Source: Pseudomonas sp. AL03
GTDB taxonomy: Bacteria > Pseudomonadota > Gammaproteobacteria > Pseudomonadales > Pseudomonadaceae
Reading direction: 5' to 3'
Length of the DNA: 64,000 nucleotides
NCBI RefSeq assembly: GCF_029960815.1
Contig: NZ_JASBRE010000005.1
Span: forward strand, 186,001-250,000
The notes under the pieces are model-generated. The model was not told the DNA's origin. It was given only the letters and a program-made list of their open reading frames with translations, and made no database searches. Below, piece after piece: positions 8,212-16,929 of the stretch. The stretch's first letter is position 1. Every line of letters starts with the position of its first letter. Position numbers and translations under genes: made by a program.

Positions 8212-8480
8212 ATCCTCGCCGCCGCCCAGCGCCCGGAAGTGATGTCGTTCGCCGGTGGCTTGCCGGCCGAAGTCATGCTGCCGAAGGTCGAGTGTTGCTC
8301 AAGGCTGCACTGGCAGCGGATGTGGCGTTCATGCCGGGCGAGCCATTCTTCCCCGAGCCCGACAACAATCCAGGGCATCTGCGACTGAACTTCAGCGACA
8401 TCGACCCGCCACGACTAGACGAAGGGCTCAAACGGCTGGCAGGGGTGGTTCGCCAGGCCCAGGCAGCGCAAGCGGCCTGA
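8212..8480 (+). pseudogene. PLP-dependent aminotransferase, internally deleted remnant
   Basis: Two pieces of one fold-type I aminotransferase (2-aminoadipate/MocR-like) are joined. The first, about 8212-8292, reads ILAAAQRPEVMSFAGG then LPAEVMLPKVE, the standard N-terminal segment after the first helix. The second, about 8293-8480 in a different frame, reads VAFMPGEPFFPEPDNNPG then HLRLNFSDIDPPRLDEGLKR and ends AAQAA-stop, the normal C-terminus. Some 300 residues between them are missing, including the PLP-binding lysine, and the join shifts frame. The N-terminal start is also gone. Non-functional with high likelihood; the exact joint cannot be placed to the base. Confidence 0.8.
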
Positions 8481-8513
8481 GGCTGCTGGTGAGAGAGGGG
8501 AGGGGTAAAAACG

Positions 8514-8541
8514 AATAAACCGGCCAATGAGCCGGTTTATT
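8514..8541. terminator. Bidirectional terminator
   Basis: Perfect 11-base stem AATAAACCGGC / GCCGGTTTATT with a 6-base loop; A-rich before and T-rich after, so it can serve the glutaredoxin gene on the minus strand and the aminotransferase remnant on the plus strand. Confidence 0.85.
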
Positions 8542-8564
8542 ATTGTTTGAAATCTGAGCCTGCT

Positions 8565-8936
8565 TCAGGCAGCGGCAAACCGCTTGTCCAGATAATCAAT
8601 GATCACCTTGGACTCGTACATCCAGGTGGTCTGGCCATTCTCTTCGATGCGCAGGCACGGAACCTTGATCTTGCCGCCGTGTTCCAGCAGGGTCTGGCGA
8701 TCCTGTTCGTTGTTCTTCGCATCGCGCAATGCCACTGGCACGTTCAAGCGGCGCAGGGTGCGGCGGGTTTTCACGCAGAATGGGCAGGCGTGGAACTGAT
8801 ACAGGGTCAAGCCCTTGGCAGCCGTGTTGACCTGAGCCTGAACCTCGGCAGGGCGCTGCTTTTTGCCGGGGCGGGTGATGAAGTCGATGAAGATGATCAG
8901 TTGGCCAAGGCCGACACGAAGCGCTTTTACGAACAC
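8565..8936 (-). CDS. Glutaredoxin-like thiol protein
   Basis: 123 residues, GTG start with GAGG upstream. A short hydrophobic N-terminal segment (LGQLIIFIDFI, residues 10-20) precedes a glutaredoxin/GST-N thioredoxin fold: LTLYQFHACPFCVKTRRTL with the CPFC redox pair, the KVPCLRIEENG cis-Pro segment and YESKVIIDYLDKRF. Probably a membrane-anchored or membrane-near disulfide/glutathione oxidoreductase. Partner unknown. The N-terminal segment could be an anchor rather than a cleaved signal because no signal-peptidase site is evident. Confidence 0.85.
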   Translation of the reverse strand: MFVKALRVGLGQLIIFIDFITRPGKKQRPAEVQAQVNTAAKGLTLYQFHACPFCVKTRRTLRRLNVPVALRDAKNNEQDRQTLLEHGGKIKVPCLRIEENGQTTWMYESKVIIDYLDKRFAAA

Positions 8937-8998
8937 GGTATAAGCCTCACAGGGGGCAAACGAAGGCGCGCAGCTTACCTGATTTTTGCAGGCGAAAA

Positions 8999-9023
8999 AA
9001 AACCGGCGATGAATGCCGGTTTT
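8999..9023 (-). terminator. Rho-independent terminator of folE
   Basis: Stem AAAACCGGC / GCCGGTTTT (8999-9007, 9015-9023); on the minus strand it is followed by a run of eight Ts. Fourteen bases past the folE stop. Confidence 0.9.
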
Positions 9024-9037
9024 CTTCGTGCTGCGAA

Positions 9038-9583
9038 TTACTTGATCAGGCTGAGAAATTCGCTGCGCGTGGCCGCGTTTTCGCGGAACTCACCGAGCAT
9101 CACCGACGTGATCATCGACGAATTCTGCTTCTCCACACCGCGCATCATCATGCACATGTGCTTGGCCTCGATCACCACGGCAACGCCCAGGGCGCCGGTG
9201 ACTTGCTGGACCGCATCGGCGATCTGGCGGCTGAGGTTTTCCTGGATCTGCAGGCGGCGCGCATACATATCGACGATCCGCGCGACTTTCGACAGCCCTA
9301 GCACCTTGCCGCTAGGGATGTAGGCGACGTGGGCCTTGCCGATGAACGGCAGCAGATGGTGTTCGCACAACGAGTAAAGCTCGATGTCCTTGACCAGCAC
9401 CATTTCGCTGTTATCGGAGCTGAACAAGGCACCGTTGGTGACTTCTTCCAGTGTCTGTTCATAGCCGCGGCAAAGGTACTGCATGGCTTTGGCGGCACGC
9501 TTTGGCGTGTCGAGCAGGCCCTCGCGGGAGACGTCCTCGCCAAGTTGACCAAGGATGGCCGTGTAATTCTGTTCCAGGGACAT
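9038..9583 (-). CDS. folE: GTP cyclohydrolase I (FolE)
   Basis: 181 residues. Converts GTP to 7,8-dihydroneopterin triphosphate, the first step of folate/pterin synthesis. Zinc and catalytic motifs are visible: the [13 protein letters not shown] segment (Cys and two His), [20 protein letters not shown], and the HMCMMMRGV segment with the second zinc Cys. The ATG at 9583 ([15 protein letters not shown]) gives the standard length of a short pseudomonad FolE. Longer open frame upstream overlaps the smr gene end and has no family similarity. Pseudomonads often carry two folE genes; this one sits in the folE–smr–prmB–aroC block. Confidence 0.94.
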   Translation of the reverse strand: MSLEQNYTAILGQLGEDVSREGLLDTPKRAAKAMQYLCRGYEQTLEEVTNGALFSSDNSEMVLVKDIELYSLCEHHLLPFIGKAHVAYIPSGKVLGLSKVARIVDMYARRLQIQENLSRQIADAVQQVTGALGVAVVIEAKHMCMMMRGVEKQNSSMITSVMLGEFRENAATRSEFLSLIK

Positions 9584-9660
9584 GAAACTACCTGTGGGGA
9601 TTTTCGCAAAGGGCAAGGGTACGGTGGCAAACACGGCGCTGCAAGCGTGAAGCGACAGCT

Positions 9661-10218
9661 TTACTCGTCGCGACCTTCCATCATGGTCCGTTTGAGCATC
9701 ACATACACCGCGCCGGCACCGCCGTGTTTCGCTTGGCACGAGGTGAAGCCGAGCACCTGTGAATGCTGGCGCAACCAGGTGTTGACGTGGCTTTTGATCA
9801 TCGGTCGCTTGCCGTCCAGACGCACAGCCTTGCCGTGGGTGACGCGCACGCAACGGATTTCGAATTTGGTCGCTTCGGCCAGAAACGCCCAGAGGGTTTC
9901 CCGGGCCTTTTCCACGCTCATGCCATGGAGGTCGAGGCTGCCTTCGAACGGAATCTGGCCGATCTTGAGCTTGCGCATCTGGCTTTCCTGAACGCCGTCA
10001 CGCGCCCACATCAGCTCGTCTTCCGGGCCTACATCAATGACGAACTGATCGGACAGTCCGTCAACGGTGGTGGCATCGGTGCGCACGGTGGCGGCCTGGC
10101 GCAGTTTGGCGATTTGTGCGCGGTCAGCTTTGGGTTTGCCGGTTTCGGCGCGATCGTGTTTGATCGGCTTGACGCCTTGGATCGCGCTTTTGAACAGGGA
10201 AAAATCGTCGTCTTGCAT
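9661..10218 (-). CDS. Smr-domain protein (YdaL/SmrA-like nuclease family)
   Basis: 185 residues. The C-terminal ~90 residues form a stand-alone Smr domain: [20 protein letters not shown] with the LDLHG motif, then VRVTHGKA and the final [18 protein letters not shown]. The N-terminal half is charged ([17 protein letters not shown]), as in E. coli SmrA/SmrB. Members nick nucleic acid or, for SmrB, cleave mRNA at collided ribosomes; which of these applies cannot be decided here. Located directly upstream of folE with a 77-base gap on the same strand. Confidence 0.88.
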   Translation of the reverse strand: MQDDDFSLFKSAIQGVKPIKHDRAETGKPKADRAQIAKLRQAATVRTDATTVDGLSDQFVIDVGPEDELMWARDGVQESQMRKLKIGQIPFEGSLDLHGMSVEKARETLWAFLAEATKFEIRCVRVTHGKAVRLDGKRPMIKSHVNTWLRQHSQVLGFTSCQAKHGGAGAVYVMLKRTMMEGRDE

Positions 10219-10294
10219 GTCAGCCTCCGCGAAGGGCGGCCAGTTTACCCAACTCGAGACGAATCGGGGCGCGAGAAAACGCGAAGCGTACGGC

Positions 10295-10615
10295 TCAGTC
10301 GTGTTTTTTCATCAGGTGCGGGGAGATGTTCAGTTCACGCGACTGACGCGAGCGACGACGGCAGTGACGCCACAGCCACACGCCGATGTACAGCACGAAC
10401 AGGCCAACCGCCAGAATCACTGCCGACCCGGCCGGGCTGGCATTCAGCTCGCCCAAGGCAGGTGCGTGGCCGAGCAGGCTGGCAGCACCGGCCATCGCCA
10501 GCAACACACCGCACATCGCCAGCAGGGCGGCAAAGGCTGCGCCGAATCGAAAACGCCAGTTGCGTTGGCCTTTGGGCCGCAAGCGGCGTGCGTCAAAACC
10601 ATCGGATAACTTCAT
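10295..10615 (-). CDS. Small membrane protein of unknown function
   Basis: 106 residues with two predicted membrane spans, FGAAFAALLAMCGVLLAMAG and SAVILAVGLFVLYIGVWLW, flanked by Arg-rich ends (WRHCRRRSRQSRE). The ATG at 10615 is chosen because GAGGAAGG stands 5 bases before it; a TTG five codons further up lies inside that ribosome site. No recognised family. Position between smr and the isochorismatase gene is where P. aeruginosa also has a hypothetical gene. Confidence 0.7.
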   Translation of the reverse strand: MKLSDGFDARRLRPKGQRNWRFRFGAAFAALLAMCGVLLAMAGAASLLGHAPALGELNASPAGSAVILAVGLFVLYIGVWLWRHCRRRSRQSRELNISPHLMKKHD

Positions 10616-10710
10616 TCCGACCTTCCTCAATGGGTATCGGCCCTTCGACCGGGAGTTGACCGAGATGTTCCTGAGGCTAGGGCAATTGCAGCAAATGAGA
10701 GGCTTTTGCG

Positions 10711-10737
10711 GATGAGCGGCGGCATGAACCGCTCATC
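10711..10737 (-). terminator. Hairpin downstream of the isochorismatase-like gene
   Basis: Nine-base stem GATGAGCGG / CCGCTCATC with a 9-base loop, 10 bases past the stop at 10747. No clear T run, so either a weak terminator or a transcript-end stabiliser. Confidence 0.5.
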
Positions 10738-10746
10738 TGAAGTCGA

Positions 10747-11337
10747 TCAGATCAGATCGTGGGTCAGGGCGAGGGTGGCGAAGTTGTCCGCCATGATCGC
10801 CATTTCGGTCTGCTGAACGTGCTCGGCGCTGAGTACCCCGCCCTTGTAAGGCAGGTCGCGGGTGGCACAGGCATCTTCCATCAGTGTGCAACGAAAGCCC
10901 AGGTTCTTCGCCGCCCGCACTGTGGTGCTGACGCTGGAATGACTCATGAAACCGCAGACGATCAGGTCCAGTGAACCAAGATCCTGCAGACGATCGTACA
11001 GGGGCGTACCGTGGAACGCGCTCGGCAGCAGTTTACCGATAATGGTTTCGTCGCCCAGGGGTTCGAGGCCCGGAATGAACTCGCCGCGCTCGCCCTGGGG
11101 ATCGAACAGCCCGCCGACGGTGCCGAGGTGACGTACATGTACGATCGGTCGGCCGGCTGCACGGGCAGCGGCCACCAGTTGCTTGATGTTCGCGACGGCA
11201 GCATCCATGCCGCTCAGGGCCAACGGGCCACTGAGGTATTCTTTCTGAGCATCGATGATGATGAGCGTCGCTTGGCTCAGTTTGGCCGCCGGATAACCGC
11301 GACCGCTGAGTTGAAACATCGTTTGTGGAACGGACAT
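10747..11337 (-). CDS. Isochorismatase-family cysteine hydrolase
   Basis: 196 residues. The fold is clear: ATLIIIDAQKEYLSGPLAL with the catalytic Asp, HVRHLGTVGGLF with Lys/Arg region, and DLIVCGFMSHSSVSTTVRAA where the nucleophile Cys is expected. In this protein the residue at the usual Cys position in the [V/I]xGxxxHxCVxxT motif reads S (HSSVSTT), so the catalytic Cys appears replaced by Ser; this may mean a non-hydrolysing or divergent member. Start ATG at 11337 (MSVPQTMFQLSG) has AAGGAG upstream. Substrate unknown. Confidence 0.85.
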   Translation of the reverse strand: MSVPQTMFQLSGRGYPAAKLSQATLIIIDAQKEYLSGPLALSGMDAAVANIKQLVAAARAAGRPIVHVRHLGTVGGLFDPQGERGEFIPGLEPLGDETIIGKLLPSAFHGTPLYDRLQDLGSLDLIVCGFMSHSSVSTTVRAAKNLGFRCTLMEDACATRDLPYKGGVLSAEHVQQTEMAIMADNFATLALTHDLI

Positions 11338-11576
11338 TCTGGGGCTCCTTGGAGTGGGGCTTTTGCGACATTGTCCTCTGGCTGAGCGGTTCTGTGAATC
11401 GCTACCATCGTAGGCACCGTCGTTGCTGGCTTGTAGCCTTGTCAAGATACTCATTCTGTTCAATAGCCAACTGAAAAAATAGATAAGTCCTACATCTGAT
11501 CCGGTGTTTTTCCCGCGTCGTCGTGACGCGTTTTGGCTGTTAGAATCGCCAGTCGTTTTTTCTGGAGTTTGCCCCC

Positions 11577-12485
11577 GTGATCACTTCCCGACTTCGTACC
11601 CTGCGCGACCACATCCGTTGGGCCGTCAGCCGCTTCCATGGGGAGGATCTGTTTTTCGGCCATGGGACCGACAACGCCTGGGACGAAGCCCGTCAACTGG
11701 TGTTGGGTGCGCTGCACCTGCCGTGGGAAATTGCCGACAGCTATCTGGACTGCAATCTGGAAGAAGATGAGCTGGTCAATCTGCAACGCTTGCTCAAGCG
11801 TCGTATCGAAGAACGCATTCCGACCGCATACTTGCTGGGCGAGGCCTGGTTCTGCGGCATGTCGTTCATCGTCGATGAGCGGGTGCTGATCCCGCGTTCA
11901 CCCATCGGCGAGCTGATCGAAAAGCGTTTTGCGCCGTGGCTGGGTACCGACCCTGCGCGGATTCTAGACCTGTGCACCGGTTCCGGCTGCATCGGTATCG
12001 CCTGTGCCTACGAGTTCCAGAACGCCGAAGTGGTGCTGGCCGATCTATCGTTCGAAGCGCTGGAAGTGGCCAACCAGAACATCGAGCGCCATGGCGTCGA
12101 TGAGCGGGTGTACACGGTGCAGGGCGATGGATTTGATGGTTTGCCGGGGCAGCGTTTCGACCTGATTGTGTCGAACCCGCCTTACGTTGATGCGGAAGAT
12201 TTCGCCGACATGCCGGACGAATACCAGCACGAACCGGAGCTGGGCCTGGCCTGCGGTGATGACGGTTTGAACCTGGTGCGCCGGATGCTCGCCGAAGCGG
12301 CGGATCACCTGACCGAGAAGGGCTTGCTGATTGTCGAAGTGGGCAACAGCCAGGTTCACGTTGAGGCGCTGTACCCGGAAGTCGACTTCGCTTGGCTCGA
12401 TTTCGAGCGCGGTGGACATGGCGTGTTCATGCTGACGGCGGAGCAGTGCCGCGGTCATCAGGCACTGTTCGCTTCCCGCGTCTGA
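11577..12485 (+). CDS. prmB: Ribosomal protein L3 N5-glutamine methyltransferase
   Basis: 302 residues, GTG start with TCTGGAG upstream. Methylates a glutamine of ribosomal protein L3 using S-adenosylmethionine. The SAM site [16 protein letters not shown] and the glutamine-binding NPPY motif ([14 protein letters not shown]) are present, as is the PrmB-type N-terminal helical domain ([20 protein letters not shown], then [10 protein letters not shown]). Length is standard. Opposite strand to the isochorismatase gene, with 239 bases between them holding both promoters. Confidence 0.94.
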   Translation: MITSRLRTLRDHIRWAVSRFHGEDLFFGHGTDNAWDEARQLVLGALHLPWEIADSYLDCNLEEDELVNLQRLLKRRIEERIPTAYLLGEAWFCGMSFIVDERVLIPRSPIGELIEKRFAPWLGTDPARILDLCTGSGCIGIACAYEFQNAEVVLADLSFEALEVANQNIERHGVDERVYTVQGDGFDGLPGQRFDLIVSNPPYVDAEDFADMPDEYQHEPELGLACGDDGLNLVRRMLAEAADHLTEKGLLIVEVGNSQVHVEALYPEVDFAWLDFERGGHGVFMLTAEQCRGHQALFASRV

Positions 12486-12498
12486 CTGAACTGGCTTC

Positions 12499-12528
12499 TG
12501 TGGCGAGGGGATAAATCCTCTCGCCACA
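12499..12528. repeat. Palindrome after prmB (TGTGGCGAG family)
   Basis: TGTGGCGAGGGGAT / ATCCTCTCGCCACA with a 2-base gap. Matches a widespread short Pseudomonas repeat and may also act as the terminator between prmB and the convergent gene. Confidence 0.65.
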
Positions 12529-12536
12529 AATAGCCG

Positions 12537-13328
12537 TTAACGTTGTGTCGCAATCCAGATCAGCAACCCGGCCTGAAACACCGCAAACGCCACCAGACAG
12601 GTAATGGTAAAGCGCAGCCCGGCGTCTTCGCGCTTGTACTTACTGACCTTTTCTTCGTGCTTCTTGAGTTTGACTTCCTGCTCGGCCAGATTTTGCTCGG
12701 CTTGCTGGAGCATCTGCGCCGCCTCAAGAATTTCCACGACCTGCAATTTTTCCGTGTTCCAGTCAGCCAGCAGGTCGCCGACCTGCACCTCTTTGACGCT
12801 GCCCTTCAAATGCTGCGGGTCGGCATAGACCACATCGAAACCATGCATCCGCAAAAAGTGATCGCGACGCAGGCGAGTGTCTTCGTTCAGCGCGTCCTTG
12901 TTGTTCAAGTCGGTGCCGTCGACGGTGTAACCGGGCCATCTCTTTTTCGCCCAGGTAATGCCCTGAGCGGCCATGAAGCGACCGATGCCACGGTTCATCG
13001 GTTCGATCTGCAAACCGCTGTCAGGCCCGAAGTGCACCCGCTTGGTGGTGTGATCGACCCACACATCCAGATGATTCTGTTCCTTGCGCACGCGCTGTCC
13101 GGGCAACTTGATGCTCATGCGCATCAGGCTGCGTTCCTTGTTATTGCGTTCGGCGTAACCGAACTCAACAAAGCGCAATGGCCGCCCACCGGTGTTGCGG
13201 TCGGTCTGCAACGGCGCCAGACGGAGCATCTTGTGGTGCTCGACGTGGACGTCCGCCCACGGCAGCTCTACCACTGGTGGTGCGTCTTTTTCAGCGGTGG
13301 TGTCGGGTGAAGTCTGGGTATCAGTCAT
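12537..13328 (-). CDS. Conserved Pseudomonas protein with coiled coil and C-terminal membrane anchor
   Basis: 263 residues. I do not recognise a named family. Visible parts: an acidic N-terminus (MTDTQTSPDTTAEKDAPP), a globular ~150-residue middle rich in charged and aromatic residues (PLRFVEFGYAERNNKERSLM), a heptad-like coiled coil at about 195-240 (LEAAQMLQQAEQNLAEQEVK), and one C-terminal membrane span (FTITCLVAFAVFQAGLLIWI). The shape fits a tail-anchored inner-membrane protein facing the cytoplasm. Convergent with prmB. Conserved position next to prmB in pseudomonads, from memory. Confidence 0.75.
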   Translation of the reverse strand: MTDTQTSPDTTAEKDAPPVVELPWADVHVEHHKMLRLAPLQTDRNTGGRPLRFVEFGYAERNNKERSLMRMSIKLPGQRVRKEQNHLDVWVDHTTKRVHFGPDSGLQIEPMNRGIGRFMAAQGITWAKKRWPGYTVDGTDLNNKDALNEDTRLRRDHFLRMHGFDVVYADPQHLKGSVKEVQVGDLLADWNTEKLQVVEILEAAQMLQQAEQNLAEQEVKLKKHEEKVSKYKREDAGLRFTITCLVAFAVFQAGLLIWIATQR

Positions 13329-13427
13329 AACGGCGAGATCCTGTCCAAGCTCTGCTTGCCGCCAGTCATAACGCTGGCGACAAAGGCTTATCGGCCGTTT
13401 TTTTCCGAACTGGAGGGCAAACAGCCC

Positions 13428-14393
13428 TTAACGGGCGCGAAGTCCGTCAATAAACCCGAGGATTCGCGTGCCGAGTTCGGCCGCCAGTGGCAATTGCGGA
13501 TCTTTGTAAGAGGCCAATTGCCGTTTTACATCGTTGGGCACGATGCGCATCACGTGGTTCATGCCTTCGATCAGCGCCAGTTCGGCATCCGGTTTGGCGG
13601 CTTTCAGCATTTTGGCGTCACCGACGCCGACCTGGATGTCGTTGCTGCCCTGGATGATCAGCGCTGGCATCTTCAACTTGGCGAACGCCGCTGCCGGGTC
13701 CTGGCGGAACAGTGAAATCAGATACGGCTGCACGCTCGGGCGGAAAATGACCTGCAACTGCGGCGGCACGTTGTCGTCGGTGTGGCCGGCCTTGAGGCTG
13801 TCGAGCAGTTCATTGCTGCGCAGCATCAGCGGTGGCGGCAGGCGATTGCTCAATTGTTGGCGCAGCACCTGATCGATCGGCCGGGCGCTGCCGGACATGG
13901 AAATGACCGCGGCGGCGTCAAGGCTCGGCGCCGCGAGGCTGGCGATCAAGGCGCCTTCGCTGTGGCCCAGCAGGATCAACTGGCCAAAGCGCGGGTCGGT
14001 TTTGAGTTTCTGGCCCCAGGCCTCGGCGTCGGCCACATAGGCTTCAACCGACAGATTGCGTTCGTCCGGGGTCGCCGCAAGGCTCGCCGCCACGCCGCGT
14101 TTGTCATAACGCACGCTGGCGATGTTGTGTTTAGCCAGTACCCACGCGAGACGCTTGAGGCTGTCGTTGCGTCCGCCGTCTGGGTTATTGCCGTCACGAT
14201 CCGTAGGACCTGAGCCGGAAATGATCAGGACAACCGGTACCGGCGTGTCGGACTTGGGTAGCAATAACGAGCCGAAAAGCTCGCCGCTGCCCGTGTCCAA
14301 AGTGATGGGACGTTGCAGGACTGTGGCCTGGGCTACATTGGAGAGCAGGCCGGTAAACAGGGTAAGGCTCAAGGCTATAACTCGCAGCATCAT
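13428..14393 (-). CDS. Exported alpha/beta hydrolase
   Basis: 321 residues. Signal peptide MMLRVIALSLTLFTGLLSNVAQA at the start, cleavage likely after AQA. The mature part is an alpha/beta hydrolase: oxyanion-side VVLIISGSGPTDRDG, nucleophile elbow GHSEGA (Ser), acid in QGSNDIQV and the catalytic His in GMNHVMR. Similar proteins act on esters or peptides; substrate unknown. Periplasmic or secreted. Start chosen at the first of two adjacent Met codons beginning the signal peptide; the open frame upstream enters the aroC promoter. Confidence 0.87.
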   Translation of the reverse strand: MMLRVIALSLTLFTGLLSNVAQATVLQRPITLDTGSGELFGSLLLPKSDTPVPVVLIISGSGPTDRDGNNPDGGRNDSLKRLAWVLAKHNIASVRYDKRGVAASLAATPDERNLSVEAYVADAEAWGQKLKTDPRFGQLILLGHSEGALIASLAAPSLDAAAVISMSGSARPIDQVLRQQLSNRLPPPLMLRSNELLDSLKAGHTDDNVPPQLQVIFRPSVQPYLISLFRQDPAAAFAKLKMPALIIQGSNDIQVGVGDAKMLKAAKPDAELALIEGMNHVMRIVPNDVKRQLASYKDPQLPLAAELGTRILGFIDGLRAR

Positions 14394-14521
14394 CACGCCA
14401 TCATGAACAAGATGCCGGTTGGACTCGCAGGCACCCATAAGGTTCGAGGATGAACTAGTTGGGTAGCCTGCGTATACTGGCGCGCATTACGTATTTGGTT
14501 CGATTTCACGGAGCGTCCTGC

Positions 14522-15613
14522 ATGTCCGGCAATACCTACGGCAAGCTGTTCACTGTCACCACCGCGGGCGAAAGCCATGGTCCGGCGTTGGTCGCCATTG
14601 TCGACGGCTGCCCGCCGGGCCTGGAGATCTCTCTGGAGGATCTGCAGCGTGACCTGGATCGCCGCAAACCCGGTACCAGCCGCCACACCACCCAACGCCA
14701 GGAAGCCGACGAAGTCGAAATCCTCTCCGGCGTGTTTGAAGGGCGCACCACGGGTTGCTCCATCGGTCTGTTGATCCGTAACACCGACCAGAAGTCCAAA
14801 GATTACTCGGCGATCAAGGATCTGTTCCGCCCGGCCCACGCCGATTACACCTACCATCACAAATACGGCGAACGCGATTACCGTGGCGGCGGTCGCAGTT
14901 CGGCGCGTGAAACGGCCATGCGCGTGGCCGCTGGTGCGATTGCGAAGAAATACCTGGCCACTCAGGGCATCGTCATTCGTGGCTACATGAGCCAGCTCGG
15001 CCCGATCGAAATCCCGTTCAAGACCTGGGATTCGGTGGAGGAGAACGCCTTCTTCAGCCCTGATCCGGACAAGGTCCCGGAGCTGGAAGCCTATATGGAC
15101 CAGTTGCGCCGCGACCAGGATTCGGTGGGCGCGAAGATCACCGTGGTCGCTGAAGGCGTGATGCCGGGCCTCGGCGAGCCGATCTTCGACCGCCTTGACG
15201 CCGAACTGGCCCATGCGCTGATGAGCATCAATGCGGTCAAAGGCGTGGAAATCGGCGCCGGTTTCGCCAGCGTTTCCCAGCGCGGCACCGAACACCGCGA
15301 TGAAATGACCCCACAAGGTTTCCTCAGCAACAACGCCGGCGGGATTCTCGGCGGCATTTCGTCGGGTCAGCCGATCGTCGCGCACCTGGCACTCAAGCCA
15401 ACCTCGAGCATCACCACGCCGGGCCGTTCCATCGACATCCATGGCAATCCGGTGGAAGTCGTCACCAAAGGGCGCCACGACCCGTGCGTTGGCATCCGCG
15501 CCACGCCGATCGCCGAAGCGATGATGGCCATCGTGCTGATGGATCACCTGCTGCGTCACCGTGGCCAGAACCTGGACGTGCGCGTGAGCACGCCGGTGCT
15601 GGGTCAGCTCTAA
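14522..15613 (+). CDS. aroC: Chorismate synthase
   Basis: 363 residues. Forms chorismate from EPSP with reduced FMN, the last step of the shikimate pathway. Signature stretches: [20 protein letters not shown] (first motif), [22 protein letters not shown] (second), and [22 protein letters not shown] (third). Standard length. The ATG at 14522 is preceded by GGAG; an ATG further up is out of family. Followed after 34 bases by an MFS gene, as in other pseudomonads. Confidence 0.97.
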   Translation: MSGNTYGKLFTVTTAGESHGPALVAIVDGCPPGLEISLEDLQRDLDRRKPGTSRHTTQRQEADEVEILSGVFEGRTTGCSIGLLIRNTDQKSKDYSAIKDLFRPAHADYTYHHKYGERDYRGGGRSSARETAMRVAAGAIAKKYLATQGIVIRGYMSQLGPIEIPFKTWDSVEENAFFSPDPDKVPELEAYMDQLRRDQDSVGAKITVVAEGVMPGLGEPIFDRLDAELAHALMSINAVKGVEIGAGFASVSQRGTEHRDEMTPQGFLSNNAGGILGGISSGQPIVAHLALKPTSSITTPGRSIDIHGNPVEVVTKGRHDPCVGIRATPIAEAMMAIVLMDHLLRHRGQNLDVRVSTPVLGQL

Positions 15614-15647
15614 TGGCTGACCTCACAGCCGCTGCGGTCTGACGACT

Positions 15648-16793
15648 GTGGCGGCGCTCCCGTACTGGCGGCTCTCCAGTTTCTATCTGTTCTATTTCGC
15701 CTTGCTCGGTTCGACAGCGCCGTTTCTGGCGCTGTACTTCGATCACCTGGGCTTTTCCAGCGCACGCATCGGCGAGCTGGTGGCGATCCCGATGCTGATG
15801 CGCTGTGTGGCGCCGAACATCTGGGGCTGGCTCGGCGATTACACCGGCCAGCGCCTGGCGATCGTGCGTTTCGGTGCGGTCTGTACGCTGCTGACGTTCT
15901 CACTGATCTTCGTCAGTAAGACCTACGCCTGGCTGGCAATGGTTATGGCCTTGCACGCGTTCTTCTGGCACGCGGTGTTGCCGCAATTCGAAGTCATCAC
16001 GCTGGCGCACTTGCAGGGCCAGACTCACCGTTACAGCCAGATCCGCCTGTGGGGTTCCATCGGTTTCATCATCACCGTGGTTGCACTCGGCAGGCTGTTC
16101 GAGTGGCTCAGCCTCGACATTTATCCTCTGGCGCTGGTGCTGATTATGGCTGGCATTGTCGTCAGCAGCCTGTGGGTGCCCAACGCTCAACCGGTTCAGG
16201 GTGAGCGACCGGCGGGGGACGGTTTCCTCAAACAGTTGCGCAGTCCCGGAGTGTTGGCGTTTTACGGTTGTGTGGCGCTGATGCAGGTGAGCCACGGTCC
16301 TTATTACACCTTTCTGACCTTGCACCTGGAGCGACTCGGTTACAGTCGTGGGCTGATCGGCATGCTCTGGGCGGTTGGCGTGGTGGCAGAAGTCCTGATG
16401 TTTCTGGCCATGAGCAAGATCCTTGCGCGTTTCTCCGTGCGTCGGGTGTTGCTGGCGAGTTTTCTACTGGCGGCGTTGCGTTGGTTGTTGCTCGGTTCGT
16501 TCGCTGAATTTCTTTGGGTGCTGTTGTTTGCCCAGGTTCTGCACGCGGCGACTTTCGGTATCTTTCACGCGGCTGCCATCCAATTCGTGCAACGTAGCTT
16601 CGGCGCGCGCCAACAGGGGCAGGGCCAGGCATTGTACGCCGCACTGGCCGGCACCGGCGGTGCGCTGGGCGCGTTGTATTCCGGCTATAGCTGGAATGTA
16701 CTCGGCGCCACATTGACCTTTAGTATTGCCAGCCTCGCAGCCTTTGTGGCAGCCGTTATCATTGCCACGCGTATGCAAGAGGACAGGCCATGA
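15648..16793 (+). CDS. MFS transporter, HcaT/nucleoside:H+ symporter-like
   Basis: 381 residues, 12 membrane segments, GTG start. Related to the phenylpropionate transporter (HcaT) branch: the N-terminus WRLSSFYLFYFALLGSTAPFLALYF, the RIGELVAIPMLMRCVAPNIWGWLGDY loop and the SQIRLWGSIGFI segment are typical. Lies between aroC and the methionine-salvage genes in the same order as in P. aeruginosa, from memory (aroC–MFS–mtnB–mtnD–mtnC). Its stop overlaps the start of the mtnB remnant by four bases (ATGA), so the original operon joint is preserved. Substrate unknown. Confidence 0.88.
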   Translation: MAALPYWRLSSFYLFYFALLGSTAPFLALYFDHLGFSSARIGELVAIPMLMRCVAPNIWGWLGDYTGQRLAIVRFGAVCTLLTFSLIFVSKTYAWLAMVMALHAFFWHAVLPQFEVITLAHLQGQTHRYSQIRLWGSIGFIITVVALGRLFEWLSLDIYPLALVLIMAGIVVSSLWVPNAQPVQGERPAGDGFLKQLRSPGVLAFYGCVALMQVSHGPYYTFLTLHLERLGYSRGLIGMLWAVGVVAEVLMFLAMSKILARFSVRRVLLASFLLAALRWLLLGSFAEFLWVLLFAQVLHAATFGIFHAAAIQFVQRSFGARQQGQGQALYAALAGTGGALGALYSGYSWNVLGATLTFSIASLAAFVAAVIIATRMQEDRP

Positions 16794-16909
16794 GCCTTAC
16801 CCGTGAACAGCTCGCGCGCATGAGCGATGCACTGCGGCAGATCGAAGCCTTTGAATTTTTGTTCGAGTGCGAGCTGAAGACACGCTCGCTCTTGAACCGT
16901 AAAGCATGA
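16790..16909 (+). pseudogene. mtnB: Methylthioribulose-1-phosphate dehydratase, internally deleted in frame
   Basis: A 39-codon open frame: MSLTREQLA, the normal start of pseudomonad MtnB, joined to MSDALRQIEAFEFLFECELK and TRSLLNRKA, its normal C-terminus. A full MtnB has about 200 residues, so roughly 165 are missing, including the zinc-binding HTHS and HGH segments. The joint lies around 16815-16820 in a GCGCGC run, which hints at deletion between short repeats. The frame is kept, so a small peptide may still be made and translation coupling from the MFS gene to mtnD is unharmed. Catalysis is impossible. Recognition rests on my memory of the family plus the syntenic position before mtnD. 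Confidence 0.82.
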
Positions 16910-16929
16910 ACCGTTAAGGAGTTGCCCTG

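Noticed and set aside
14393..15559. 388-codon minus-strand frame opposite aroC
   Set aside because: Antisense shadow; aroC is unmistakable on the other strand.
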